A stretch of DNA of 56,201 nucleotides from Methylocystis silviterrae (GTDB taxonomy: Bacteria; Pseudomonadota; Alphaproteobacteria; Rhizobiales; Beijerinckiaceae). The notes beneath the pieces are model-generated. The model worked only from the letters and a program-made list of their open reading frames with translations. It ran no database searches and was not told where the DNA came from. The stretch spans positions 1-56,201 of the forward strand of contig NZ_JABVWW010000019.1 in the NCBI RefSeq assembly GCF_013350005.1, in the 5' to 3' direction. Shown in pieces: positions 42,502 through 51,067 of this stretch; the stretch's first letter is position 1, and each line of letters begins with the position of its first letter. A program made the position numbers and the translations under genes.

Positions 42502-44547
42502 ATGGTCTCTATCCCGTCCGTCTCCGTCACCTATGCGCACAACGGCAGCTCGACCAAGGCCAATGCTCTCGGCATGAGGCCGATGCAGGAGCGCGTCTAT
42601 GAGAAGCGGGGCGAGCAATACCTTCTCATCAAGTCGCCGCCGGCTTCCGGCAAGAGCCGCGCGCTCATGTTCGTCGCACTCGACAAACTCGCAAACCAGG
42701 GGCTCAAGCAAGCCATTATCGTCGTGCCGGAGAAGAGCATCGGCGCGAGCTTCAACGACGAGCCGTTGACCAAGTATGGATTTTGGGCGGATTGGCACGT
42801 CGAGCCGAAGTGGAATCTCTGCAACGCGCCAGGCGGTGATAACGGCGGCAAGGTCAATTCCGTTGAGGTGTTTTTAGGTAGCGGCGACAAGGTGCTGGTT
42901 TGCACCCACGCCACCTTCCGCTTCGCTGTGGACGGGTTCGGCGTGGAGGCGTTCGATGACCGCCTCATCGCCGTGGACGAGTTCCATCACGTCTCGGCCG
43001 ATCCCGACAGCAAACTCGGCCAGCATCTCGGTCAACTGATCGCCCGCGAGAAGACGCATATCGTGGCGATGACGGGTTCGTATTTCCGTGGTGACGCCGT
43101 GCCGGTGTTGACCCCACAGGACGAGGCGAAATTCGAGTCCGTCACCTACACCTATTACGAACAGCTCAACGGCTATGAATATCTGAAACAGCTCGACATC
43201 GGCTATTTCTTCTATTCCGGCTCTTATGCCGACGACATTCTCGCCGTCCTCGACCCCGCCGAGAAAACCGTCATCCACATTCCGAACGTCAATTCGCGTG
43301 AGAGTACGAAGGACAAGATCAAGGAAGTGGAACATATCATCGGTGCGCTCGGCGATTGGCAGGGCATCGACGCCGCCACGGGCTTCCAGCTTGTCAAAAC
43401 ACCGGACGGCCGGACGCTTCGCATCGCCGATCTCGTTGATGACGAAGCGAACAAGCGCGACCGTGTTTCCCTGGCTCTGAAAGACCCTGCGCAGAAGAAC
43501 AACCGCGACCATGTGGACATCATTATCGCGCTGGGCATGGCCAAGGAAGGCTTCGACTGGATCTGGTGCGAGCACGCTTTGACGGTGGGCTATCGCTCTA
43601 GCCTCACCGAGATCGTGCAGATCATCGGCCGCGCAACCCGCGATGCACCGAACAAGACCCGCGCGCGCTTCACCAATCTGATCGCCGAACCCGATGCCGC
43701 CGAGGATGCCGTGACCGAGGCCGTCAACGACACGTTGAAGGCCATCGCCGCCAGCCTGCTCATGGAGCAAGTGCTTGCTCCGCGCTTTGAGTTCAAGCCG
43801 AAGAACCCGCAAAGCAGGCCGACCTCTGGCTTCGACTATGGTGAAGGCGGCTACGATCCGAACAAGTGCAATGTTGGTTTCAACGAGGAGAGCGGTGTCT
43901 TCCAGTTCGAGATCAAGGGCCTTGTCGAGCCCAAGAGTCACGAGGCTGCGCGTATCTGTCAGCAGGATTTGAACGAGGTGATCGCCGCCTTCGTTCAGGA
44001 CAAGACCACCATCGAGCGCGGTCTGTTTGACGACGAGCTGGTGCCCGAGGAGCTGACGCAGGTTCGCATGGGCAAGATCGTGAAGGACAAATATCCCGAG
44101 CTGAGCGATGAAGATCAGGAGGCGGTGCGCCAGCACGCTATCGCCGCGCTCAACATTACGCAGCAGGCCAAGCAATCCATGCTTGATCGCGTGAGCGGCG
44201 AACCCACCGCCAACACCGCCCTGATCGACGGCGTGCGCAAGTTTGCGATGGACGTGCGCGAACTCGACATCGACCTGATCGACCGCATCAACCCGTTCAA
44301 GGAAGCGTATTCGATCCTCGCCAAAACGATGAACGAGGAACGCTTGCAACAGGTGAAAGCCGCGATTGCCGCGAAGCGCACTACGCTGACGCCGGAGGAG
44401 GCGAAGGAATACGCCGTGCGCACGGTTAAGTTTAAGAAGGAGCGCGGACGGCTGCCTTCGATCAACTCGACCGATGCCTGGGAAAAGCTGCTGGCCGAAG
44501 GCGCAGCCACCTTCGTGCGCTTCAAGGATGAGGGCCGCTATGAGTGA
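42502..44547 (+). CDS. Superfamily 2 helicase, YeeB-like
   Basis: 681 residues. Motifs: Walker A in S-P-P-A-S-G-K-S-R (about residue 45), Walker B D-E-F-H (about 158), motif III M-T-G-S-Y, and motif VI Q-I-I-G-R-A-T-R. It should translocate on DNA and feed nucleases in a restriction-like reaction. It starts after GGGGAG, 3 bases from the PLD gene, and ends in an 8-base overlap with the GIY-YIG gene. Closest remembered neighbour pattern is YeeA-YeeB-YeeC of Bacillus. Confidence 0.88.
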   Translation: MVSIPSVSVTYAHNGSSTKANALGMRPMQERVYEKRGEQYLLIKSPPASGKSRALMFVALDKLANQGLKQAIIVVPEKSIGASFNDEPLTKYGFWADWHVEPKWNLCNAPGGDNGGKVNSVEVFLGSGDKVLVCTHATFRFAVDGFGVEAFDDRLIAVDEFHHVSADPDSKLGQHLGQLIAREKTHIVAMTGSYFRGDAVPVLTPQDEAKFESVTYTYYEQLNGYEYLKQLDIGYFFYSGSYADDILAVLDPAEKTVIHIPNVNSRESTKDKIKEVEHIIGALGDWQGIDAATGFQLVKTPDGRTLRIADLVDDEANKRDRVSLALKDPAQKNNRDHVDIIIALGMAKEGFDWIWCEHALTVGYRSSLTEIVQIIGRATRDAPNKTRARFTNLIAEPDAAEDAVTEAVNDTLKAIAASLLMEQVLAPRFEFKPKNPQSRPTSGFDYGEGGYDPNKCNVGFNEESGVFQFEIKGLVEPKSHEAARICQQDLNEVIAAFVQDKTTIERGLFDDELVPEELTQVRMGKIVKDKYPELSDEDQEAVRQHAIAALNITQQAKQSMLDRVSGEPTANTALIDGVRKFAMDVRELDIDLIDRINPFKEAYSILAKTMNEERLQQVKAAIAAKRTTLTPEEAKEYAVRTVKFKKERGRLPSINSTDAWEKLLAEGAATFVRFKDEGRYE

Positions 44548-45763
44548 CCTTGACCTTGATGAACTGCGCGACGAACTCGCGGATTTCGCCCAGCCTGAAA
44601 AGAAGGGCGGACGCTCCGCGCGCGAGGAACGCATCATTGCGGGCTTCGAGGAAATTCAGCGTTTCGCCGATCAGCATGGCCGCCCCCCGCAACATGGCGA
44701 GGGGCGTGACATCTTCGAGCGGCTTTACGCCACGCGCCTCGACCGCCTGCGCGCGCTGGAGGAGTGCCGTTCTCTTCTTGCACCGCTCGATCACCAAGGC
44801 TTGCTTGCGGTTGCAGAGGATGCGGTTGCCGCTCTAGCGGAGGAAATGGACGACGATGAGCTGCTCGCCGAGCTAGAGGGCGCGGCAGGCGCGACGGACA
44901 TCACCGATCTTCGCCACGTCCGCACCACCGCCGAAAAGCGCGCCGCCGCGGAAATCGCCAACCGCGAACGATGCGAGGATTTCGACCGCTTCAAGCCCCT
45001 ATTCACGGCTGTTCAGAACGACCTCGATACCGGCGTGCGCATCACCCAACCGATCCGCAAGGACGCTGGCTTCCTGAAAACCGACATCAGGACCGGGGAG
45101 TTTTTCATCCTTGGCGGCCAGGTCGCCTACATCGCCGAAGTCGGTGAGCCCTTCAAAGCGCCCAACGGCCAAAGCGACGCCCGCCTTCGCGTCATCTATT
45201 CCAACGGCACCGAGAGCGACCTGTTGCTCCGCTCTCTGCAACGCGCCCTCTACAAAGACGAGGTGAGCCGCCGCGTGTCGGAACCGAGCGCCGGGCCGCT
45301 GTTCGCCAACGAAAGCGAAGCCGACGACCTCGCCAGCGGCGCCATCTATGTTCTGCGCAGCCAGTCGGACAATGCCATTGTCGCCGCCAACCGCGACCTC
45401 GTTCACAAGATCGGCGTCACCGGCGGCGATGTCGCCAAGCGCATCGCCAACGCCAAGCTGGACCCGACCTTCCTGCTGGCGGACGTGGAGATCGTGGCGA
45501 CCTACAAGCTGTTCAACATCAGCCGCATCAAGCTCGAAAACCTGATCCACCGCATCTTCGACCCGGCCCGGCTCGACATCGAGATCAAGGACAGGTTCGG
45601 CAACGCGGTCATCCCGCGTGAATGGTTCCTTGTGCCGTTGTTCGTGGTCGATGACGCGGTGGAGAAGATCAAGGACGGCACGATCACAGGATATGTCTAC
45701 GATCCGAAGAGCGCCAGTCTTGTAAAGCACAGCGCGTCGCCTTTGCCGGGGGGCTTGACATGA
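44540..45763 (+). CDS. GIY-YIG nuclease (T5orf172-type), YeeC-like
   Basis: 407 residues from ATG 44540, which overlaps the helicase stop by 8 bases (ATGAGTGA); the earlier ATG at 44474 is within the helicase. The N-terminal part is acidic and helical. The GIY-YIG domain is at about residues 270-370: G-A-I-Y-V-L-R-S, then V-H-K-I-G-V-T-G-G-D-V-A-K-R-I, with the E in K-L-E-N-L-I-H. It may supply the cut for the methyltransferase/helicase system. Its stop overlaps a truncated fifth gene. Confidence 0.83.
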   Translation: MSDLDLDELRDELADFAQPEKKGGRSAREERIIAGFEEIQRFADQHGRPPQHGEGRDIFERLYATRLDRLRALEECRSLLAPLDHQGLLAVAEDAVAALAEEMDDDELLAELEGAAGATDITDLRHVRTTAEKRAAAEIANRERCEDFDRFKPLFTAVQNDLDTGVRITQPIRKDAGFLKTDIRTGEFFILGGQVAYIAEVGEPFKAPNGQSDARLRVIYSNGTESDLLLRSLQRALYKDEVSRRVSEPSAGPLFANESEADDLASGAIYVLRSQSDNAIVAANRDLVHKIGVTGGDVAKRIANAKLDPTFLLADVEIVATYKLFNISRIKLENLIHRIFDPARLDIEIKDRFGNAVIPREWFLVPLFVVDDAVEKIKDGTITGYVYDPKSASLVKHSASPLPGGLT

Positions 45764-45840
45764 GCAATGTCAACGTCAGGCGTTTGGCCGAGAATATCCG
45801 TTCCAGCACTAATCTAAGTGTAACGGCGGAAGTCGGATGA
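45760..45840 (+). pseudogene. 5' stub of a lost fifth gene of the restriction-like operon
   Basis: ATG 45760 overlaps the GIY-YIG stop (ATGA), the coupling used throughout this operon, and gives M-S-N-V-N-V-R-R-L-A-E-N-I-R-S-S-T-N, then a short tail to TGA 45838-45840. N-V-R-x-L-A-E-N-I-R-S-x-T resembles the first residues of GHKL-type ATPases (followed by V-Y-T-P-I-x-E) found beside such helicase genes. The match breaks at about 45811, within 3 bases of the Argonaute stop. A fusion point of two modules. Confidence 0.55.
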
Positions 45841-47262
45841 GACCGCTGTTCCAAATTCGACGTGCTTGAGAATGCGCCCGACCTCACGCGCCGCCTTGAT
45901 CGGCGCCGGAAGCTTCTGATCGAACTGCGTCGTATTCCAGTTCACCTTCGTCAGCGCGAGCACGTCCTTCCCCAGCGTCAGGATTTTGCTGTCCGAATTC
46001 TCATGGGGCACAAGCAGCAAAGGGCGCGGCACGCGCAGACCGGGGAATGTCCCGTAGAACGGCACGCTGCCGCGCGTATACAGTAGGCCCTTGCCGCCCA
46101 AATCGACGAATGTCCCGCGCAGAACGGGATAATTGCCGTCCCGGAAAATGGCGATTGGTGAACTCTCCTGCACCCATACGAGGTCGGACATCTCGATGCC
46201 GGACTTCCCAAGAGCGGCGTCGATGCCCTCCGCCTCTTCAGGACGGAAGCGCGAGGTCTTCAGGACCACCAGTCGCGCAGGCACATGGCGGTGATGCGCT
46301 TTGTACGCCGCGATGGATTGCACCACGAGTTCTTCCGCGTCTTGGGCGGTCAGATATGGGTGACGCCCCCGCGTCTCCGTCTGCGCGCGCGCGCCGCGCA
46401 GAATGAGACCGCGACCACGCTCATCGAACATCTGCGCGGTGCTGGTCCAGAGTTGCTGACCGTCGAGGTCACGATAGAATCCGATGCCCAGGAAGCTTGT
46501 GCGGTATTCTGCCTGATCGGGCAGCAAACGCCACGGCACCTTGCCCGCCTTGTAGAAGAGCGCGTTGAGAAGATTCCACGCGCGCGTCGCCTTTACCTGC
46601 GTTTGGCGGTTGCTGTCGCGTTTGACTTTGCGGGGGATTTTCGCGGCATCATCCCACGTATCCGGCCAGACGATCTGCGTCGGGACCGGCAGGTGAAGCG
46701 TCTTCGCCTTGAGCAGGTCACGGAAGTTGAGCATGTCGCCCCCGTCATCGTCGTCGTCGCTGTCTTCCACTTCGCTCTTGGCGTTGACGAGCTTTTCGAT
46801 GAGCGGAGTGGGGAGGGCCAGAACAATTACGTCGGGCTTCGCGCTGCCTTCGACCAGAGCCGAAAGCTGCGACGTGATCAACTCGACGGCATGGCGGACC
46901 GCTTCGTCGTGACGGCCTATGCCGGTGATTTCATTGACCTGACGCCGGGAAATAGTGGCCGTAGCCCCGTCCGGCACCTCGAACTTGCAGCGGAACGGGT
47001 TCTGATTGCCCAGACCCGGAAAATCCGGGTTGAGATTAATAAGCTGCTTGTTTCCGCTTTCGATGCCGCGTCCGGTTTCTCCCAGAAATTCCGTGAATCC
47101 GGCAACGGTGTCGTCCGTACCGATGACGCCAACGCGGATAACGTCGCCGGAACGCGGTTGCAACGGCCCATGCTCGCGCAAACCCTGACGCGGATCGCAA
47201 TGCTGTCCGCCATCGCCAAATTCAAGCATCGGCTCGTCAAAGACATGTGCCTTGAAAATCAC
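45814..47262 (-). CDS. Short prokaryotic Argonaute (MID-PIWI), SPARDA type
   Basis: 482 residues. The N-terminus L-E-F-G-D-G-G-Q-H-C-D-P-R-Q-G-L and V-G-V-I-G-T-D, the middle K-A-T-R-A-W-N-L-L-N-A-L-F-Y-K-A-G and F-L-G-I-G-F-Y-R-D, and the end L-T-K-V-N-W-N-T-T-Q-F-D then A-A-R-E-V-G-R-I-L are typical of PIWI in short pAgos. These lack N and PAZ domains and usually a full catalytic tetrad, and they use a guide to sense invader nucleic acid. It overlaps the DUF4365-APAZ gene by ATGA. Confidence 0.9.
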   Translation of the reverse strand: MIFKAHVFDEPMLEFGDGGQHCDPRQGLREHGPLQPRSGDVIRVGVIGTDDTVAGFTEFLGETGRGIESGNKQLINLNPDFPGLGNQNPFRCKFEVPDGATATISRRQVNEITGIGRHDEAVRHAVELITSQLSALVEGSAKPDVIVLALPTPLIEKLVNAKSEVEDSDDDDDGGDMLNFRDLLKAKTLHLPVPTQIVWPDTWDDAAKIPRKVKRDSNRQTQVKATRAWNLLNALFYKAGKVPWRLLPDQAEYRTSFLGIGFYRDLDGQQLWTSTAQMFDERGRGLILRGARAQTETRGRHPYLTAQDAEELVVQSIAAYKAHHRHVPARLVVLKTSRFRPEEAEGIDAALGKSGIEMSDLVWVQESSPIAIFRDGNYPVLRGTFVDLGGKGLLYTRGSVPFYGTFPGLRVPRPLLLVPHENSDSKILTLGKDVLALTKVNWNTTQFDQKLPAPIKAAREVGRILKHVEFGTAVSSDFRRYT

Positions 47263-48593
47263 CCGATGCCCCCTTCCTCAAAGAGGTCCTGCGCTTCCAT
47301 CTCCTTGGCTCGCGGATCGGTCCGGTTCCATGAGGACTCCGGCACCGCCTGAGACAACTGGATCACCGGGAGGCGCTCGAATTGCAGTAATGGCGCAGGT
47401 TTGTCGGCATCGAACAGGCCAACTTCGTGTTTGCCGCTCTCGACTAGCAGGTGCTGCCACATCATCACCTGACCGCGCACGGCGGCGTTGCGTTCCAGAC
47501 GCTTCTTGCCTGCCAAAAGCGCCTCTGGATAACGGTGCGGTTGAAAGCCGTCCGTGGTGAAATAAAAATCAGGATCGACAACTACGAACCATTCATCAGC
47601 AAGGCGTTCGAACCGAAGCCGCGCCGCATGGTGCCGAACGTAGCCACGGCCTTCCTTCTTCTTGCTCGCGTAGGCACTCACGACCTTGGCAGAGGTTTCA
47701 TTGATGTTGGACATGTAGCGGTAGCTGCGCGATTTTCCGACCCCGACCGCCTTGAAGTGGAAAAGCCTGTCTTTGCGGAGAAAGGAAAGCTGCGCCGTTG
47801 TCTGTCGCTCGACCGTGCGCCGCAACAAATCCATTGTGTCGTTGATGTCGTCGCGTTCGTCGTTGAATGCGATGAGTTTGGTATCAACGGCCTCGACCTG
47901 ATCGAGATCGATAATCGCGCGGGTGCCGTACTCCCTGGGATCGAAGAAAGAGACAAAGCGCCGCTTGCGGATTACCCAATCGAACCGAATGTTGCTGTGC
48001 TTTACTAGTTCGGGCACGGCGTCGCGCCCGCTGCCGAATGGCGAGGTTGAGATGAAGATTTCATCCGGCAACTTGACGCGCAGCAGGTTGATGATGGCGT
48101 CCTCGCCCTGATTGAGCGGGGGCAGGAAAACGCCCGGCGTGCGACGATCAATGGTGAGCGCGCCAATGCGATCAGCGCAGCGCGGATCGAATACGTCGGC
48201 CTTCTTATCGAACTTCAGGCGGCGTTCCTCGCCCCTGACGCAATCGCTAACGTCCTTCCAATACGCCGTTTCATCGGACTTCCGCCAAAGGACGATGATG
48301 ACGGGGATGTTGGAAGTGCGCCAGTATTTCAGATCGTCCGGCTTGAGAAGGTATTCAAAGCCGTTGTCGTTCTCGCGGACATATTGGCCGCTACCGGTGG
48401 ATTTGACCTGGACCCCGAGCAGCTTGCCGAGCGGCGCGCCGCTCTTTGGATCGCGCAGTTCGACGATGCCGTCTGTGCCCGCTTCGAGGCGCCCACGCTG
48501 CTCGTAAAGAAAGCCGGTTTCGAGAACGATCTTTTTGATCGCTGTCTCGCCCAACTCGCCCAGAACCTGGCTATCGGTGATTCGCTTCGACAT
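47259..48593 (-). CDS. DUF4365 nuclease fused to an APAZ domain (DREN-APAZ)
   Basis: 444 residues. The first 110 form a DUF4365 PD-(D/E)xK nuclease: G-T-D-G-I-V-E-L (D41, E45) and V-Q-V-K-S-T (Q62, K64). The rest fits APAZ, the domain that joins short Argonautes: F-F-D-P-R-E-Y-G-T-R-A, then Y-V-R-H-H-A-A-R-L-R-F and F-Y-F-T-T-D-G-F. In SPARDA, activation by guide-target pairing unleashes indiscriminate DNA and RNA cutting, killing the infected cell. Function by analogy with SPARDA. Confidence 0.87.
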   Translation of the reverse strand: MSKRITDSQVLGELGETAIKKIVLETGFLYEQRGRLEAGTDGIVELRDPKSGAPLGKLLGVQVKSTGSGQYVRENDNGFEYLLKPDDLKYWRTSNIPVIIVLWRKSDETAYWKDVSDCVRGEERRLKFDKKADVFDPRCADRIGALTIDRRTPGVFLPPLNQGEDAIINLLRVKLPDEIFISTSPFGSGRDAVPELVKHSNIRFDWVIRKRRFVSFFDPREYGTRAIIDLDQVEAVDTKLIAFNDERDDINDTMDLLRRTVERQTTAQLSFLRKDRLFHFKAVGVGKSRSYRYMSNINETSAKVVSAYASKKKEGRGYVRHHAARLRFERLADEWFVVVDPDFYFTTDGFQPHRYPEALLAGKKRLERNAAVRGQVMMWQHLLVESGKHEVGLFDADKPAPLLQFERLPVIQLSQAVPESSWNRTDPRAKEMEAQDLFEEGGIG

Positions 48594-48908
48594 GCCGCAT
48601 CATACGGAGCTTCGGAGGCATTCTGAACAACTATGTTCCCGTTATGTTTTTGCAAAGCTTGTGCAACAGCCTGTTGGGCGGGCGTGCCGAACGCTGTAGG
48701 TGGTGTCCAGCGAGGCTGCCACAGCGAGAAGGGCGAGGGGGGGGCCTTCTCCCAAAGCTCGTTTATGATGCGAGTGCGTTTATAGCGGGACGGATCGCCA
48801 TATAGAATCCACGAATCCAGCGCCCTTACCCTGGTGGTATCGCAGTTGGTATGGGCTTGGGGCCTGAGCGGAAAGCCAAATAGTTACAATGTGAACTCAA
48901 ACCCATTG
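48594..48908. other. Right-end spacer with integrase arm repeat
   Basis: No gene is seen here. It should hold the promoter of the SPARDA-like pair (minus strand). TGGTATCGCAGTTGGTATGG at 48835-48854 repeats 26768-26787 (17 of 20 bases, same orientation) and lies 54 bases inside the right attachment site, so it is the probable second arm-type site. Confidence 0.5.
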
Positions 48909-48926
48909 ACCATCGAGTGGGAATGA
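48909..48926 (+). other. Right attachment site, guaA-end mimic
   Basis: ACCATCGAGTGGGAATGA codes T-I-E-W-E-stop like the guaA end, with synonymous changes only (see 26632-26649). It marks the right end of the island, and at the same time it could serve as the left end of the second, decayed element, whose integrase follows 100 bases later in the same direction. Confidence 0.7.
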
Positions 48927-49023
48927 TTTTTGCCCATCCCAGGGTATTCAAAAATACCACATAATACGCTGAAATCAAAAAGAAAATCGTTCATGATCGT
49001 TCGAGAACTATCGGCCGGCAGAG

Positions 49024-50307
49024 ATGGCGGCTGACGTGCAGCCCTTAAACACCTGAAAGCAAAAGAGAAAATTTATAAGGTGACGGACCGGGACGGCATG
49101 TATGTGCTCGTGAAGCCGTCGGGGACCCTCACTTTTCGGCTGGACTACCGGATGAATGGGCGGCGCGAGACCGTCACATTCGGCAAGTACGGCCCAGCCG
49201 GGCTGTCGCTCGCTCGTGCTCGAGAGCTGTGCATCGACGCTAAGCGGGCGATCAGTGAGGGGCGATCGCCGGCGATAGAAAAGCAGCGGGAGAAGCGCCG
49301 ACTTCTAGAAGCGAAGAGCTTTGGCGAGTTCGGCGAGAAATGGCTGACCGCGGCGCCGATGGCGGACAGCACGCGGGCAATGCGCCGGTCGATCATCGAG
49401 CGCGAGCTGCTGACCAAGTGGCGCAATAGGCTTCTGACCGAGATCACGCCCCGATGATCTGCGAGCTCACTGCGGCGCGATCGTTGAGCGTGGTGCTCCC
49501 GCGACGGCAATCCACGTCCGCGACATCGTCAAGCAGATCTACGGCTTTGCGATATTGCATGGCGAGAAGGTCGCCAATCTGGCCGATGATGTGGGGCCGG
49601 CTTCGATTGCGACGTTCGTGCCCAAGGACCGGTCGCTCTCGCCGACCGAGATCAGGATTATGCTCAAGCTGCTCGAGAAGGTGGCGACGCTGCCGACCAT
49701 CCGGCTCGGCATGCGGCTGTATCTGCTGACCATGGTGCGCAAGAGCGAGCTGCAGGACGCGATATGGGACGAGGTCGATTTCGAAAACGCCGTCTGGACG
49801 ATCCCGAAGGAACGAATGAAGCGCTCGAAGGCGCATAACGTCTATCTGTCCGGGCAGGCACTCGACATCATGATCGCGCTGAGGACCTGCGCCGGAAATT
49901 CAAGATACCTTTTGCCGTCGCGCTATGACGCGGACGCGCCGATGTCGCGCGCGACGTTCAATCGCGTCACATATGCGGTTGTCGAGCAGGCGAAGAAGGA
50001 AGGCCTGCCGCTTGAGCCCTTCACGGTTCACGATCTCCGAAGGACAGGATCCACGCTGCTCAACGAACTGGGCTTCAACAGCGACTGGATCGAAAAGTGC
50101 CTTGCGCACGAGGACGGTCGCTCATCGCGGGGCGTATACAACAAGGCAGAGTATGAAATTCAACGTCGCCATATGATGCAGGAGTGGTCGGATATCATCG
50201 ACGCCTGGGTCGCGGGCAACAAGCGTATCCCGGTACTTATCCCGTCTTCGATGCCATTGCTTGAACCCGACCCGGCTCTCGAACAGGGCGCGATCGCCGT
50301 TGCCTGA
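49024..50307 (+). pseudogene. Second guaA-type tyrosine integrase, frameshifted
   Basis: Reads like the intact integrase at 26870: K-E-K-I-Y-K-V-T-D-R-D-G-M-Y then S-T-R-A-M-R-R-S, then V-R-K-S-E-L, H-D-L-R-R-T and R-G-V-Y-N. The frame breaks at a CCCC run (49449-49452): deleting one C restores T-P-D-D-L-R-A-H and joins the parts at 49080-49457 and 49555-50307 without loss. Near the start another shift separates ATG 49024 from the L-K-H-L-K-A-K-E frame. The catalytic residues survive, so decay is recent, or the run is misread. Confidence 0.85.
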
Positions 50308-50533
50308 CGTCAGGAGACTGCGCCCGGACAATTGGGGTTGATCGGCGCGACGCCAACCAGGTTTCGACCGCTGCCAGATCCCATACGACGCAACGCGGCG
50401 AGAGAGCGAAGCGTCGGGGAAACTCCCCGCGCTGTTCCATCTCGTAAATGGTGCTATCGGCAAGCGGCACCATTTCGCGCAGTTGTTGTCGACGGATAGT
50501 CCGCTTGATAGGAACGCCATTTTGGTGAGCCAT
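50237..50533 (-). CDS. AlpA-family regulator of the second element
   Basis: 98 residues from M-A-H-Q-N-G-V-P-I. The HTH is R-R-Q-Q-L-R-E-M-V-P-L-A-D-S-T-I-Y-E-M-E then G-E-F-P-R-R-F-A, with V-W-D-L-A-A-V-E-T-W-L. It overlaps the 3' end of the broken integrase by 71 bases in the convergent sense, echoing the integrase/alpA arrangement of the intact island. Its C-terminal tail is Arg/Ser/Pro-rich. Confidence 0.8.
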   Translation of the reverse strand: MAHQNGVPIKRTIRRQQLREMVPLADSTIYEMEQRGEFPRRFALSPRCVVWDLAAVETWLASRRSTPIVRAQSPDVRQRRSRPVREPGRVQAMASKTG

Positions 50534-51067
50534 CGTCGTTTCCTCAACTCTTCCTCTTGAGAAAATGAGCGCGATAGGCCCCGAAAGGGAAGGGAGCAAA
50601 TTTAGATGTCGGATAGCAGGATGCTGTGGCGTACAAATAGATAGCTGTGTGCTTGATGCGCCAATTCGCCGTCGTGTCGGTTGTCAATCGGTTTGATATG
50701 AAAACCGTGATTCGAATTAGCAGAATTTCCGCGTCCATTTTTCTCTAAAGTATTTCTCGTAATCAGCTTGATCTTCGGGATCGAAATCATCCTCGGATTT
50801 GACGGGGTGCATATCGAAGAAGAAGTGGAGGACGAGGACCGCTCCAACACGTTTCTCACGGGCTGGAAAGGCCGCGGGACGAAAGAGCTATTGCTGCGAT
50901 AGGTCTAATGCACCATAGGCGCAACGGCGAATCTAATATCTTGATTTATCAGTATTTGCTGTTTTATCTCAATGGCATATGTCGCGTCGTGTGCACTCCA
51001 TTCTGGGCCTCGATACGACACTTTTCGTAACTTTTCGACCTCTCAGTGTACACAGAGCGCGCACGTC
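50534..51067. other. Spacer with a possible gene remnant
   Basis: No full gene. On the minus strand 50717-50880 reads through an open stretch ending M-H-P-V-K-S-E-D-D-F-D-P-E-D, then Q-A-D-Y-E-K-Y-F-R-E-K-W-T-R-K-F-C, which looks protein-like, but it has no good start and no known family. The rest is AT-richer and patternless. Confidence 0.3.

Larger units (their letters stand above)
26632..48926. mobile_element. 22.3-kb mobilisable defence island in the 3' end of guaA
   Basis: Bounded by the 3' end of guaA and a near-copy of it at 48909-48926 that also spells T-I-E-W-E-stop. Next to the left end lies a tyrosine integrase in the guaA direction. Contents are integrase, alpA, traA-oriT-traC-traD, then a PLD pair, AbiE pair, methyltransferase/PLD/helicase/GIY-YIG operon and a SPARDA-like pair. 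No coupling protein, mating-pair genes or replication genes are seen, so it is an integrative mobilisable element. The guaA 3' end is a known site for islands. Confidence 0.8.
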
